A stretch of DNA of 64,000 nucleotides from Paraescarpia echinospica (taxonomy: Eukaryota; Annelida; Polychaeta; Sabellida; Siboglinidae), in assembly GCA_020002185.1 (NCBI GenBank), contig CM034544.1:6457488-6521487 (forward strand). The letters are read 5' to 3'. The notes beneath the pieces were generated by a model, which saw only the letters and a list, made by a program, of their open reading frames with translations, had not been told where the DNA came from and did not search any database. The translations under genes were made by a program, and so were the position numbers. The stretch's first letter is position 1. Every line of letters begins with the position of its first letter. Positions 11,869-24,532 of this stretch are shown here, piece by piece.

Positions 11869-12925
11869 TACTTATTTGGTACTTACTGTGGACGATACGG
11901 ACTCATTGTGACTGGTACTTATTTGGTACTTACTGTGGATGATACGGACTCATTGTGACTGGTGCTTATTTGGTACTTACTGTGGACGATACGGACTCAT
12001 TGTGACTGGTACGTATTTGGTACTTACTGTGGACGACACGGACTCATTGTGACTGGTTCGTATTTGGTACTTACTGTGGACGATACGGTCTCATTGTGAC
12101 TGGTACGTATTTGGTACTTAATGTGGACGATACGGACTCATTGTGACTGGTACGTATTTGGTACTTACTGTGGACGATACGCACTCATTGTGACTGGTAC
12201 GTATTTGGTACTTACTGTGGACGGTACGGACTCATTGTGACTGGTACATATTTGGTACTTACTGTGGACGATACGGACTCATTGTGACAGGTACATATTT
12301 GGTACTTACTGTGGACGGTACGGACTCATTGTGACTGGTACTTATTTGGTACTTACTGTGGACGATACGGACTCATTGTGACTGGTACGTATTTGGTACT
12401 TACTGTGGACGACACGGACTCATTGTGACTGGTACTTACTGTGGACGATACGGACTCATTGTGACTGGTACGTATTTGGTACTTACTGTGGACGGTACGG
12501 ACTCATTGTGACTGGTACGTATTTGGTACTTACTGCGGACGATAGGGACTCACTGTGACTGGTACTTATTTGGTACTTACTGTGGACGATACTGGCTCAT
12601 TGTGACTGGTACGTATTTGGTACTTACTGTGGACGATACGGGCTCATTGTGACTGGTACGTATTTGGTACTTACTGTGGACGATACGGGCTCAATGTGAC
12701 TGGTACATATTTGGTACTTACTGTGGACGATACGGACTCATTGTGACTGGTACGTATTTGGTACTTACTGTGGACGGTACGGACTCATTGTGACTGGTAC
12801 GTATTTGGTACTTACTGTGGACGATACGGTCTCATTGTGACTGGTACATATTTGGTACTTACTGTGGACGATACGGTCTCATTGTGACTGGTACATATTT
12901 GGTACTTACTGTGGACGATACGGTC
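11869..12925. repeat. 47-bp minisatellite, about 22 copies
   Basis: Units of 47 bp containing TATTTGGTACTTACTGTGGA and CGATACGGACTCATTGTGAC, mostly over 90 percent identical. One unit near 12430 is shortened. The word GACTCATTGTGACT is shared with the adjoining 24-bp array. Confidence 0.95.
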
Positions 12926-14155
12926 TCATTGTGACTATGTGACACAGACTCGCTGTGACTGGATCAGACGGACTCACTGTGACTGGATCAGACGGACTCA
13001 CTGTGACTGGATCAGACAGACTCACTGTGACTGGATCACACGGACTCACTGTGACTGGATCAGACGGACTCATTGTGACTGGGTGAGACAGACTTACTGT
13101 GACTGGATCAAATATACTCACTGTGACTGGGTGAGAACGACTCATTATGACTGTTTGAGAACGACTCATTATGACTGTGTGAGAACGACTCATTATGACT
13201 GGGTGAGAACGACTCATTATGACTGGGTGAGACGGACTCACAGTGACTGGGTGAGACGGACGCACTGTGACTGGGTGAGACGGACTCACTGTGACTTGGT
13301 GAGACGGACTCACAGTGACTGGATGAGACAGACTCACTGTGACTGGATCAGACAGACTCACTGTGACTAGGTGAGAACGACTCATTATGACTAGGTGAGA
13401 ACGACTCATTATGACTGGGTGAGACGGACTCACAGTGACTGGGTGAGAAGGACTCACTGTGACTAGGTGAGAACGACTCATTATGACTGGGTGAGAACGA
13501 CTCATTATGACTGGGTGAGACGGACTCACAGTGACTGGGTGAGACGGACTCACTGTGACTGGGTGAGAACGACTCATTATGACTGTGTGAGACGGTCTCA
13601 CTGTGACTGGATCAGACAGACTCACTGTGACTAGGTGAGAACGACTCATTATGACTGGGTGAGACGAACTCACAGTGACTGGGTGAGACGGACTCGCAGT
13701 GACTGGGTGAGACGGACTCACTGTGACTGGGTGAGACGGACTCACAGTGACTGGGTGAGACAGACTCACTGTGACTGGATCAGACAGACTCACTGTGACT
13801 AGGTGAGAACGACTCATTATGACTAGGTGAGAACGACTCAGTATGACTGGGTGAGACGGACTCACAGTGACTGGGTGAGAAGGACTCACAGTGACTGGGT
13901 GAGACAGACTCACTGTGACTGGGTGAGAACGACTCATTATGACTGGGTGAGACGGACTCACAGTGACTGGGTGAGACGGACTCACTGTGACTGGGTGAGA
14001 ACGACTCATTATGACTGTGTGAGACGGTCTCACTGTGATTGGATCAGACAGACTCACTGTGACTAGGTGAGAACGACTCATTATGACTGGGTGAGAACGA
14101 CTCATTATGACTGGGTGAGACGAACTCACAGTGACTGGGCGAGACGGACTCACTG
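12926..14155. repeat. 24-bp minisatellite with higher-order structure, about 51 copies
   Basis: Units of 24 bp (consensus GACTCACTGTGACTGGGTGA plus GACG). Variant units (CATTATGACT, CACAGTGACT, TGGATCAGACAG) recur in the same order at about 13360, 13600 and 13790, which indicates multi-unit duplications. Because 24 is divisible by three the array is open on both strands, including a 428-codon octapeptide frame on the minus strand. I regard that frame as a repeat artefact. Confidence 0.95.
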
Positions 14156-15250
14156 TATAAAAGTCCGTTTTATATGAGTGTCGTATGTCCAATGCGTCGA
14201 TCTATACGGTTCTACATCGACATGCAACAATTGGTCGTGAAACCATCCTCGCGACGGCGGAATAAATTAAATTATATTACCCCTTCACCGGAACAAGATA
14301 ATGAACAATCCTTGCAACAAAACGGATATTGATGACGACCGTTGTGGTCTGGCTGCCGACAATACCTTCATCGTAGCACCGAGCCTGTTCTCTCGAGGCC
14401 ATGCATATTACATGACTCATTAATAACGTATTCAGCTGCCATTAACAGTGCTAGTTGAGGCGTGCTGACAATAAGAGTGCAGACAATCCTCAACAATCGA
14501 TTAGTTACGGTTGAGAGCACGCGCATGGGAGTACCATCACAAACACGGCACTCCTCCAAGCATCGGCAACTCGTCCATGATTCCAGGAATCCGTATCAGG
14601 AGGTTATTGGGTGTAGGCACGGACACGATGTGAAATGACCGGTGAAACGTCGTTCTACTCAACCAGATTATGTACAAGAAATCATATTTCTTTAAACTGT
14701 GGGTGGAATATTATTTCAACAATGCTCAAAATTAATAAATAATTGGCACACACACAAACACACACACAATATGAAGATGATGACGGTGATGAAGAAGAAT
14801 ACTATGATAACGGAGAAAAAGGAGATGATGAAGACTAAAATATAGTTATGATGAAGACGACGATGATGGTTATGATGAAGATTACTAAGAAGAAGAAGCA
14901 AAACAATTTATTTAGATCAAACATGAACATAATAATACATCTACAAGAGATGATAATTGATGAAGAATGTTGATTGATCTATGGAGACGTGTACTAAGAC
15001 CTAAAACATCGCTGACGTACAGCAGGCCACCATGACAAATTATGCAAAGATACTTAAACAAACTAATACTGGTGTTATAAACTATAGTAAATTCAAGATT
15101 AAAATAAAGGTGAAAGCTGTGTATTATACAGTAAAGAAATGGTGTGAAATACAGAAGAACGGTTACGAATGGTAAATAATTAAACAAGCCGATATCAACA
15201 GCTAACATTTAACATATAATACTACTAATTGTATTTCAAACTAACTTTAC
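14156..15250. other. non-coding, GAT/GAA-rich low complexity
   Basis: No gene was recognised. Bases 14770-14900 are a degenerate GATGAAGAT-type purine-rich stretch, and (TA)n runs occur at about 15337-15358, just beyond it. Chance frames here encode only low-complexity peptides. Confidence 0.5.
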
Positions 15251-16825
15251 CACAACCATTTAATTAATATTAACAGATCAAACATATGTAATAAATAAAT
15301 AAATAATACATGATACAGACGATACATAATACATTATATATATATATATATATATATAAATATACATTATATCTATACATTTCATTTCATTATAATTCAT
15401 ATTACAATGTTTACTTCAAACATTTTATGTTATACAGGTGTGTTTGACACAGATATATAACAATTTGAAATACTACATGTTGTTTCATAATTGCTAATTA
15501 TGTATTTTCGTGCATAATTTATGAATCCTTGGTACGAGTGGCTGTTTATTTTATCAAGTACAATTGTGAGTAAATAGTTCTCTTTAATTAATTTGGGAAT
15601 TTTGTGTCTAATAGAAAGGCGGCATTGCTTGGAATTAGTAAGTTTTACTTGAATGTCGTAAGTATTGTTAATTGGGAGGTTATTTCCCATGTCATTGAAG
15701 CGTTGATGTGCCACTCTGGTCCTTCGGGATCTCATTATTGCATTTTCCTGCGTTAGAAACATGTTCTTGACATAATCTGGGACATTTCCGTTTTTATATT
15801 TATAGAAAATTTTGAAACATGAAAGTTTCAATGTCCTCTCTACCTTTAGTAGTTCAAGATTCTTAAATAGTGGTGTGGCATGCGAATTATGCTTACAGTT
15901 TGATAAAGATCTAATTACCTTCTTTTGCAGTTTTCTTATATGTAGTCCTACATAGGGACCCCAAGCTGTTATTCCATAATTTATGTGTGACAAAAATAGT
16001 GAATTGTAGATTATTTTCAAAATAGACACTGGCACATGATGTTTTAATCTAGCTATAATTCCACATATCCTAAGCAATTTGTCTGCTATATAATTGATAT
16101 GAGATGAACATGTCATATTACAGTCTATTATGACACCAAGAAAGTTGAAATGTGTTATATTCTTAATTGGAATACCACTTTGCTTAATATTAGGAATTTC
16201 GCAATTTTTCAGTACTCTTTGTTTAGTATGAATAATCATCATTTTCGTTTTGTTTGCATTGAGTGAAAGCTTGTTCACTTCTAACCAATCTGCTATTTTG
16301 GTTAATTCTGCATTTATTTGAGTCGATGTTGAGTTCATTGTGGAGTTACTTGTGAAGTTGCCCAGTGTACTTAACAAAGTGGTGTTATCAGCGTACATGA
16401 TGGGAGTAAACGTTGTATTAGCTTTGTACATGGTGATACATTTTGTACATGATGGGGGTAAACTTTGTACAAGCCATTTCTAGATCGTTGATATATATTA
16501 AAAAAGTAGATGCCCAAGTATTGACCCCTGAGTGAGTCCTGTAGCTATTGTTTCTATGGTTGATTGTATGTTGTTCAGTTCTACGTATTGTCGTCTGTTC
16601 TATATGTAGCTTCTAAACCAATCTAATTCTACATTTTGTATGCCGTATTGTTGAAGCTTTTTGATAAGGATTGTGTGATCAATAGTGTCCAATGCCTTTG
16701 GCAAATCTACGAATATTGCTATAGGTAGTTTTTCATCAAGATCTAAATAAATTCGATCCACCATTTCAGATAGTGCTAGTTCGGTTGAAAATCCTATTCT
16801 GAATCCGTATTGTTTGCTTGTAAGA
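15251..16825 (-). mobile_element. Jockey/CR1-superfamily LINE, 3' half (family L-B)
   Basis: On the minus strand, from about 16820, a broken frame encodes GFRIGFSTELALSEMVDRI, FVDLPKALDTIDH and a QGSILG block. A continuous 333-codon frame (16431-15430) follows with MYADNTTLLST, WLEVNKLSLNANKTKMMI, HFNFLGVIID and LSHINYGITAWGP. These are the palm (YADD changed to YADN), thumb and C-terminal parts of a LINE reverse transcriptase. Asp to Pro (DLPKA) and Asp to Asn (YADN) changes in the catalytic blocks make it inactive. The 5' half is missing. A short imperfect duplication (GTACATGATGGG words) interrupts it near 16390-16470. It is related to the copy at 26545-29270. Confidence 0.85.
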
Positions 16826-17220
16826 GTGTATTAATAGTTAAATACTGAAACAGTTGTGCATAAACTGATGATTAGGGTGAAGAGGATTGTTATAGTGAAA
16901 ATAAAGATGTTGATTAAGATGAAGATAAAGAAGAAGACGAAAAATGGTGATGACGAAAATGACTGTGATGCATATGAATATGATGATTATGAAGCAGATT
17001 AAGATGACGAAGACGACGTTGGACGATTGGATTCTCCATTTGGCAGTACTGGACACCTTCTGTACCTGTTTCTTGAAAGTGTTACCTACAATATAACCTT
17101 GCTTAGGCACCAGAGCTCCCTGGCGTATCCATTCATCCGTTCACAACTGTAATACTGCTTATTGATTTTCAGATTGATCACACCTTTTATTTTGATGTGC
17201 CTTTAAACTTGATTGCCAAA
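16826..17220. other. non-coding, GAT/GAA-rich
   Basis: Degenerate GATGAAGAT-like low-complexity sequence between two LINE remnants. No coding signal was recognised. Confidence 0.5.
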
Positions 17221-17270
17221 TATCACCATCATCATCATCATCATCATCGTCATCATCATCATCATCATTG
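17221..17270. repeat. (CAT)n trinucleotide repeat at the 3' end of an RTE LINE
   Basis: About 16 imperfect CAT/ATC units. It lies exactly where the minus-strand RTE element ends, so it is probably that element's 3' (ATG)n tail rather than an independent microsatellite. Confidence 0.75.
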
Positions 17271-18450
17271 TGCAGCCGTAGTGTCCCGTGGTTGGTCGAT
17301 GACCTCAGCATGTCGTTTCCAAATCCGCCTGTCTTGCGCTACCCTCTGCCAGATGGTGCCCTTCCAGTACTCGTCTAGTTCGTCTCTCCACCGTCTCGCC
17401 GGCCTTCCTCTAGATCGTTTCCCTTCGTAATGTATCCAGATCGTGATACGCGATGTCCATCGGTGATATAGTAGTCTGCTGATGTTCTCTGCCCATGTTC
17501 ACTTCTGTCTTCTGATTTTTATTTCAAATATATGACCTTTGTCTTCTCTCTTACCCAGATATTTGTTTCTCTCCCGATATGTGATGTTTAGCATACTTCT
17601 TTCCAACTTTGTTTATGCGACTGTTAGCTTGTTCATTGCCTGGATGGTGAGTACCCATGTTTCCGCGCCGTATGTCATCGCTGGAAGTACGCATGAGTTG
17701 TAGACTTGTCTCTTCAAGCAGGTTCCAAAGTTACCCTTAAAAATGTCGCGGTGTTTGGCGAATGCTGTCCAGCCGGCGGTGATTCTTCGTTGAATTTTCT
17801 TGTTTAGGTTTTTGTCTCTGATATTGTATCGCTGTCCCAGATAGACGTAGCTTTCAACGTTCTCTATCTGCGTGGTGTTGATATGTATTGGGGTGTCATT
17901 TACTAAAATCACTTTCATCAACATGTTCATCTCCAGACCTTGTGTTTCACTTTCATCAGCTAGCTCCTGCAGCATGTGTTGTAGTTCTTGCGGTATAGTA
18001 GCGCATATGAGTATGTCGTCGGTGAAGCGAAGATGACTGAAATATTCTCCGTCTATCATCAAGCCTCTGGTTCCCCAGGTCAGTCTTCGGAATATGCTTT
18101 CGAGTGTTGCCGTAAACAGCTTTGGCGATATATTGTCATTTTGTCGTACTCCTCTCTTGATATTGATCTTGTTGATCTTTTTGTGTAGGTGGACTGTCAC
18201 CGAGCTGTTGGTGTAGATGTCTTTCAGGAGTTCTATGTACACGTCTTCTATCCCGTGTCCTTGAAGGGAGGTCAGTATTGCTTGAGTTTGCACCGAGCCG
18301 AAAACCTTCTCGTAGTCGACGAAAGCGATGCAGAGCGGGATATTATATTCTCGGCACTTCTCTTTCAGTTGGTTTACGACATGTATGTGGTCTGTCGTTG
18401 AGTACCTGCTTCTGAATCCTGATTGCTCGCTCTGCCAAATATATAGGCGC
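17271..18450 (-). mobile_element. RTE/BovB-like LINE, reverse transcriptase part, degenerate
   Basis: The minus-strand frame encodes EQSGFRSRYSTTDHIHVVNQ, CIAFVDYEKVFGSV, IKRGVRQNDNISPKLF, LRFTDDILICAT, VESYVYLGQRYNIRDKN, RRITAGWTAFAKHRDIF and SCVLPAMTYGAETW. After a frameshift near 17610 come RNxxxGRPARRWRDEL-type C-terminal words. This is the RTE-clade reverse transcriptase order. Catalytic blocks are damaged: VFGSV replaces AFDSV (first aspartate lost) and FTDD replaces FADD. The 5' end stops at the (ATT)n array at 18455, and the endonuclease is absent. The fragment at 11040-11868 could come from the same family. Confidence 0.88.
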
Positions 18451-18451
18451 A

Positions 18452-18695
18452 ACATTATTATTGTTATTATTACTATTATTATTATTATTGCTACTACTAC
18501 TATCATTATCATTATTATTGTTATTATTATTATTAATATTATTATTATTGCTACTACTACTATCATTATCATTATTATTGTTATTATTATTATTACTATT
18601 ATTATTAATATTGCTACTACTACTATCATTATTATTGCTATTATTATTATTATTGCTACTATTACTATTATTATCATTATCATTATTATTATAAA
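18452..18695. repeat. (ATT)n-type microsatellite with 70-80 bp superstructure
   Basis: TTA/ATT trinucleotides are interrupted by repeated blocks of CTACTACTACTATCATTATC, giving an irregular higher-order period of about 70-80 bp. It abuts the 5' truncation point of the RTE element. The long Ile/Leu/Asn frames through it are artefacts. Confidence 0.95.
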
Positions 18696-18779
18696 CATAT
18701 TGGAATGTGCACATCATCGCTCGCATGCAAGATATGAACATTGTGGAAGGTTATTTCACAGTGAATACAAGTAACTGTT

Positions 18780-19010
18780 CCTTTCATACGTATTGATGCC
18801 GATCAGGCAACAGAACAACAGTTTAGCACAGGAAGGGCAGTTTTCAGGATTCACATCCTGTTCCGAAAGGTGGACAATCGATGAACTTACGAAGTTCGTC
18901 GAGGAGCACACGGTGCTAAACGAGTCACGTGTCACTGTGCTCACCACACCGTCTGGCGAGAAGAGGAAGACCAGTTCCTGATGAAGGCCGCTGATGGTGG
19001 TCAAAAAGTA
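18780..19010 (+). mobile_element. degenerate Penelope-like terminal repeat with hammerhead-like core
   Basis: Bases 18925-19005 resemble the right terminal repeat of the PLE at 43348-44580: CGAGTCACGTGTCACTGTGC against CTCACGTGTGGGACAGCCTG, then CCGTCTGGCGAGAAGAGGAA against CCATCTGGCGAGTAGAGGAA. CTGATGAAGGCCGC follows at 18971, with an intact hammerhead CTGATGA core. The GAAACGTC part is decayed (CAAAAAGTAGA), so self-cleavage is unlikely. No PLE protein is attached. The upstream part, 18780-18920, is unassigned. Confidence 0.45.
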
Positions 19011-19800
19011 GATGTCACATTAGAATGTCCATTTGTATAGTAAGAAAAAACACGATTCAATTACTGATACTCTGTTGGGTTAGAACAATACGCATAATGT
19101 CCGCCACGTTTTATGTCCAATTGGCTATTGTCATTAATGTAATATCTAAGTCGAGCCACGCCCGTATAGTTATGATTTGCCTAAATATACAAGACTTAAA
19201 TAATAATTATGACGTAAAAAATATAATTTGGCACATGAAGTCCGTCACATACAGAAGAGGTGCAAATCGGTTGCCCTCGTAAAAAAACTGTATACGTTGT
19301 GATTTTTATTGGCTATGCACTGCCATATTTGTCTGCTCGGATAGTTCATATGTCACAAACATGTGGAAATGAGCGAGTTAGAACACATTTTATTTATTCA
19401 TCAAAAAGGGGAATGGAAACATTGTCCGTGGTATGTACAATATTATATATATATATATATATATAACTATATGATTTGTTTCAAACATTTTGGTGATATT
19501 TATTATGACATCCGCCACCCTTGGTAACAAATTACGTTGTCTTTCTTACATCTGGGTGTGACAATATATAAAACGAAAGTTTGTAATGCTTTTGAGTGTT
19601 TCCAGTACTTTTATCAATGGTAAAGCAATACATAGGATTGCGGTTGTTCCTGCTTTTATTTGTATTAAAATACTCCAAATCATAGAATGTTGCCTGCACT
19701 ATTTATTTTACATAAACTATACCAAACTTCATTAGCTATATACGTTTAATGTGTACAGGAAAATACCTAATGTTTATCAGACCTTATGCTGATTCAGAAA
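19011..19800. other. AT-rich non-coding stretch
   Basis: A (TA)n run lies at 19442-19465. Nothing else was recognised; the short frames show no domain. Confidence 0.5.
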
Positions 19801-20563
<763 letters not shown>

Positions 20564-21134
20564 TGTGAAAAGGCTAGTTACAAAAGCCAGTCTCCAACGC
20601 CCATACCATGACTGAATGTGAAAATGAACTCAAAGCGCAGTTCGAGTCATCAATTTCAATAAAGGGAACTATGCAGCTGCATCGATTAGTCCCTGTCTCC
20701 ACACCACAGTTACAGGTCTACAACTTGCTCAAGCTGATGAACCAGAATTGTTATCCGTGACATTGACAGCTCAAGGCAATCATGAGGATTTGGAATCAGA
20801 CGAACTTGTAGCAGTACAAATACCTCTACAAATTCACGAAGAGAACTCTGTTTGCTGTTTTTATAAACATCTGCCATGAAGAGAAATGGTGGATGAAATC
20901 TCTAATGAATTTGGTGACTTCAATATAAACTTAATGAACCCACATGGGCCAGCAAAGCAGTTTCATTGGCGTAGACAATCCGATAAATGTTGGATATCGG
21001 AAGACGACATATTGTCTGTAGTTGAAACATCCTCACTTAGGTCATCATCATCCAGAGAATATAGCATCAGCCGAAATTATGTGTTGAACATATTCAAACT
21101 TTGTGATAAGCGGAACATTGAAAATGGGTAGTGA
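20564..21134 (+). pseudogene. unrecognised degenerate ORF, probably transposon-derived
   Basis: Plus-strand frames at about 20590-20880 (TVTGLQLAQADEPELLSVTL) and 20886-21131 (FGDFNINLMNPHGPAKQFHW, then CWISEDDIL) look like pieces of one protein separated by a frameshift. The PHGPA..F.W....D.CW..DIL pattern resembles uncharacterised ORFs that I associate with repeated elements in invertebrate genomes, but I cannot name the family. No splice borders were found. Confidence 0.35.
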
Positions 21135-21141
21135 AGTAAAT

Positions 21142-21372
21142 TGACAAATACTGAAGCAAGGCACGTAAGCGCATGGTATACCGGTAAATGACACGTGTTT
21201 AACAAATACCGAAGCAAGGCACTTAAGCGCATGGTATACCGGTAAATGAGACGTGTTTAATAAATACCGAAACAAGGCCCTTAAGCGCAAGGTATACCGG
21301 TAAATGACACGTGTTTAACAAATACCGTAGCAAGGCACTTAAGCGCATGGTATACCGGTAAATAACACGTGT
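21142..21372. repeat. 58-bp tandem repeat, 4 copies
   Basis: Four units of about 58 bp sharing GCGCATGGTATACCGGTAAA and CACGTGTTTAACAAATACCG, over 90 percent identical. GTATACCGGTA is partly palindromic. Confidence 0.95.
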
Positions 21373-22480
21373 TTATTCGTAGTTCACACATCTGGTTTTA
21401 TTGACGCACCAATTAAATTGAAGTTAAATTGCATGGAGAAGGTTTTTTGATTTGCTTTTGTGAACTACTGAGCAGAATTACACACCTGGTTCTGTTATAT
21501 TTTGTAGAAAACATGTTGGGCTATAATTTTGGCCAATTTTCATTTCTAGGTCAACAGGGCAACACGGTCAAAGTCAAGGTCAAAGTGAACGTCAAAAGGT
21601 CATCTCACTTTAACTTACCCCTACATCAAAAATAATTTATGTAGGGGTAAGTTAAATTTCCATTCCAGAGATGCCATTCCCATCAAGATAGGACCAGTGG
21701 TTACTGATGTATGGACGTTCAAATATAAGACGCCTCGCCAAATTTGGATGATTTTACAAAAATAGGGGGGGGGGGCGTAGCGTCCAAACGGCTGGTCAGC
21801 CAAAACAATCCTAGAAAAAATATTGCAGACAAATATGAGGGGGTGAGATTAAAAATTCCATCTTTTTTGGGTGATTTGACACGGATTGGCTCAATACCGA
21901 CTTTAGGCAATGAGTGGACGACCACGAACATATGCCAGCGACACGACAAAATGGGCTAAATTAGACAGACAAAGACAGTACCCACGCACAAAAGTGTATT
22001 TCTATTTGGGAAAGACTATGGAACTAAACAAAGTAAACAGTGCGAGTTGGGGACAGTGTCAGTGGACTGTGGACGCGGTCCGTGGCCGCGTGGGTTAGTC
22101 TCATCAGATGCAGCGTTCGCAACGGTTCTTCCAGACAGGTTAGTAATTTCTAATTATTCAGCTATAATCACGTATATTTAGGCGTATGAGTATTCATATT
22201 AATGTTGCTTTTACTAAATTTATTTGATTGTTTACCTTTTAGACTTTACTCACAGCCAATGGCAATTGCGGCATGGGCGGCCTGGCTGGACTCTGTTTAC
22301 TATAGACTAATATCAGCTATCAGTACGACGCTATTGTATATACCTATATCAATGATAAAATGACTATATTACGTCAATGTCGTATATCGTAGTAGGCAAG
22401 TAACCTAAGTAGGATAATAGTAAGAGTGTAGAGAATTTGGAAAGATAACACACATAGTATAAATATTCTTAATTACTGAA
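21373..22480. other. non-coding stretch with one perfect hairpin
   Basis: No gene recognised. GGTCAAAGTCAAGGTCAAAG at about 21567 is a TTGACC-type word run like that at 2280. An 18-bp perfect inverted repeat lies at 21609-21656. Confidence 0.5.
21609..21656. repeat. perfect inverted repeat (18-bp arms, 12-bp loop)
   Basis: TTTAACTTACCCCTACAT at 21609-21626 is the exact reverse complement of 21639-21656. Perfect arms of this length suggest a recent insertion-derived palindrome. It does not sit at a gene end. Confidence 0.85.
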
Positions 22481-22484
22481 TGTT

Positions 22485-23430
22485 GTAGTGCTCCGAAAAG
22501 CCAATTTATTTGCAAATGGCTATAGCTGGGGTGGGGGATTTGTTTACATTTGAGGCCATCTGGTTTTGGGGAGGCAAGAGCCTTATACGGAGAACCTTTG
22601 TTCAGAAGGTTATTGCAAGTTCACTGGCACCCTGCCAAGAATTCTAGAGATCCCTAGACTTTGGAAATGACATAATCAAGAGACAGCGTCTGTCCCAAGG
22701 CTACAGATTTAGTTGTATATAAGGAGGGCTTTAACGAGAATCAGGGCTGGCTGTTGGGGGATGCAGCCAGACACTGAGAGTTTGTTACAACCTGCCCGAA
22801 GATGCATGCTGGAGCTGTGTGTAATACAGGCCCAGTGATGTAGCTGGCGACTACTGGGGGAACACTGACAGACGGGCCATTCCTGTCAGCACACTGCCTC
22901 AGAGTGCCTTGCGACACTATTGTGTTGCAGTACAACACAGTAAATTCGGTTGCTGTATAAGCCACCGCCGTCTGAACTTATCATTCTGACATTTATAATT
23001 CGGATGCTGTACAAGCCGCCGCCGCCGTCTGATCCTATCGTTTTGACATTTAGAATAATATTATATAGGGTATAATTCGGTTGCTGTATAAGCCGCCGCC
23101 GTTTGAACCTATCGTTCTGACATTTAGAATTATATTATGTAGGGTTTAATTGGGTTGCTGTATAAGGCGCCGCCGTTTGAACCTATCGTTCTGACATTTA
23201 GACTACTATTATATCTAGTATAATTCGGTTGCTGTATAAGCCGCTGCCGTTTGAACCTATCGTTCTGACATTTAGACTACTATTATATCGAGTATAATTC
23301 GGTTGCTGTATAAGCCGCCGCCGTTTGAACCTATCGTTCTGACATTTAGACTACTATTATATCGAGTATAATTCGGTTGCTGTATCAGCCGCTGCCGTCT
23401 GAACCTATCGTTCTGACATATATAACTGGA
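22485..23430 (+). mobile_element. possible solo LTR-like sequence with internal 74-bp repeats
   Basis: Bases 22700-22760 look like a promoter: GTATATAAGGAGGGC (TATA-type), followed about 25-30 bp later by AGAATCAGGGCTGGC. Downstream is a GC-richer leader that ends in the repeated AATTCGGTTGCTGTATAAGC array. A TATA box, short leader and no coding sequence fit a solo LTR of a Gypsy-like element, but no integrase or protease is near and the TG..CA ends and target duplication were not identified. Confidence 0.3.
22936..23421. repeat. 74-bp tandem repeat, about 6.5 copies
   Basis: Units of about 74 bp containing AATTCGGTTGCTGTATAAGC, CGCCGCCGTTTGAACC and ATCGTTCTGACATTTAGA. The first unit is shortened to about 52 bp. 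The last three full units are nearly identical. Confidence 0.95.
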
Positions 23431-24210
23431 TAGGATTTAACAGACATATCCATATATTGTATATTATATATTGTATTGGTAGGGTTTTCCGTGTATATGA
23501 AAACGTATAATCTGACTTATCATTAGTATGACTAAGTGAGTGAACGTGTGCCCGTATGCTTCCCTGCCGACCGCTCGCCGCAAACGCTACAATAGTGTAA
23601 ATGCATTATGAATGATCCGTAACGATTATAAGTATTGAACTAATAGTAATAAATTAGGCAAAAACAATATGTAAATAATTTAATACTAACAGTAATGTAA
23701 TAGTAATTTAACTAATCTATTACTTTTATTTTGAAAATATTACTATTATTGGACATTTCAACATTTAATTTGAATTGAATTATAATTGTATGTAGTCTTG
23801 GTATTTAATTATTTACAAGGAAATAGTAGTAGTAGGTTCACGAGGTTTTTTGATTGTTCCTTCTGTGAACTTTTGTTATGTTCAGAAAACGAGCGACCCT
23901 CAATACCGTGAAAATTAATGCCCGTAACATGTTTATATATATATATATATTATATATATAGCATTTGACCGTTGGCATTGGTTGCATTTGGCAGGCGGTC
24001 GTTCATTGCATTGCAACTTTTGCAAGTACATAAACATGATTATTGTTAGAAACAGTCAGTGCTGACTATTAATACATGTACATATTTTCAGAATTCGAGG
24101 TGAGTTAACACCACATGCAAATGTATATGTCAAAACTCTTCATCTTCAAGTAAACGAGTGTTGTCAAATGTGGTACACATTACTCTGTCACCAAACATTT
24201 AAATAAAAAA
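23431..24210. other. AT-rich non-coding stretch
   Basis: Rich in TAGTAATA-type words at 23580-23760, with (AT)n at 23935-23960. No gene was recognised. Confidence 0.5.
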
Positions 24211-24216
24211 GTATGT

Positions 24217-24526
24217 CATAGGCGGATCCAGGTGGGCCTGGGGGCAAGTGCCCCCCCCGGACCTTAGGAATTTGGCGTGTCTGCAGACATTTTATAATGG
24301 GCCCTCGCGACTGTGTCTCCCCAGACCGTTTGAAATGTGCCCCAGTTTAGGTGATAATAATTAGCTGAAGTTATGGCGTCTTCCGATATCACCATTCCAG
24401 CCTAGACAGCGGAGCGGCTGAAGTTATGGCAGCGCGGTAGGGAAACAATTTAGACTACACCATTTGGTTCGGCCGCCAGTGGAGGTTTTTGTGCTCCCCC
24501 CAGACTAGATTTCTGGATCCACCCCT
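24217..24526. mobile_element. hAT-type-looking MITE, 310 bp
   Basis: The left end is CATAGGCGGATCCAGG and the right end CTGGATCCACCCCT, an imperfect inverted pair built on the GGCGGATCCAG word common at the ends of hAT-like MITEs in animals. C-rich and G-rich patches lie just inside each end. GTATGT occurs directly outside both ends (24211-24216 and 24527-24532), consistent with a partly conserved target duplication. There is no coding capacity. Confidence 0.6.
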
Positions 24527-24532
24527 GTATGT

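Noticed and set aside
12906..14192. 428-codon open frame on the minus strand (HPVTVSPS octapeptide repeats)
   Set aside because: The 24-bp unit is divisible by three and lacks stops in several frames on both strands. There is no independent start context, splice signal or non-repeat domain, so it is a minisatellite artefact.
18328..18774. Ile/Leu-rich frame resembling membrane helices
   Set aside because: Translation of an (ATT)n microsatellite; there is no real membrane protein here.
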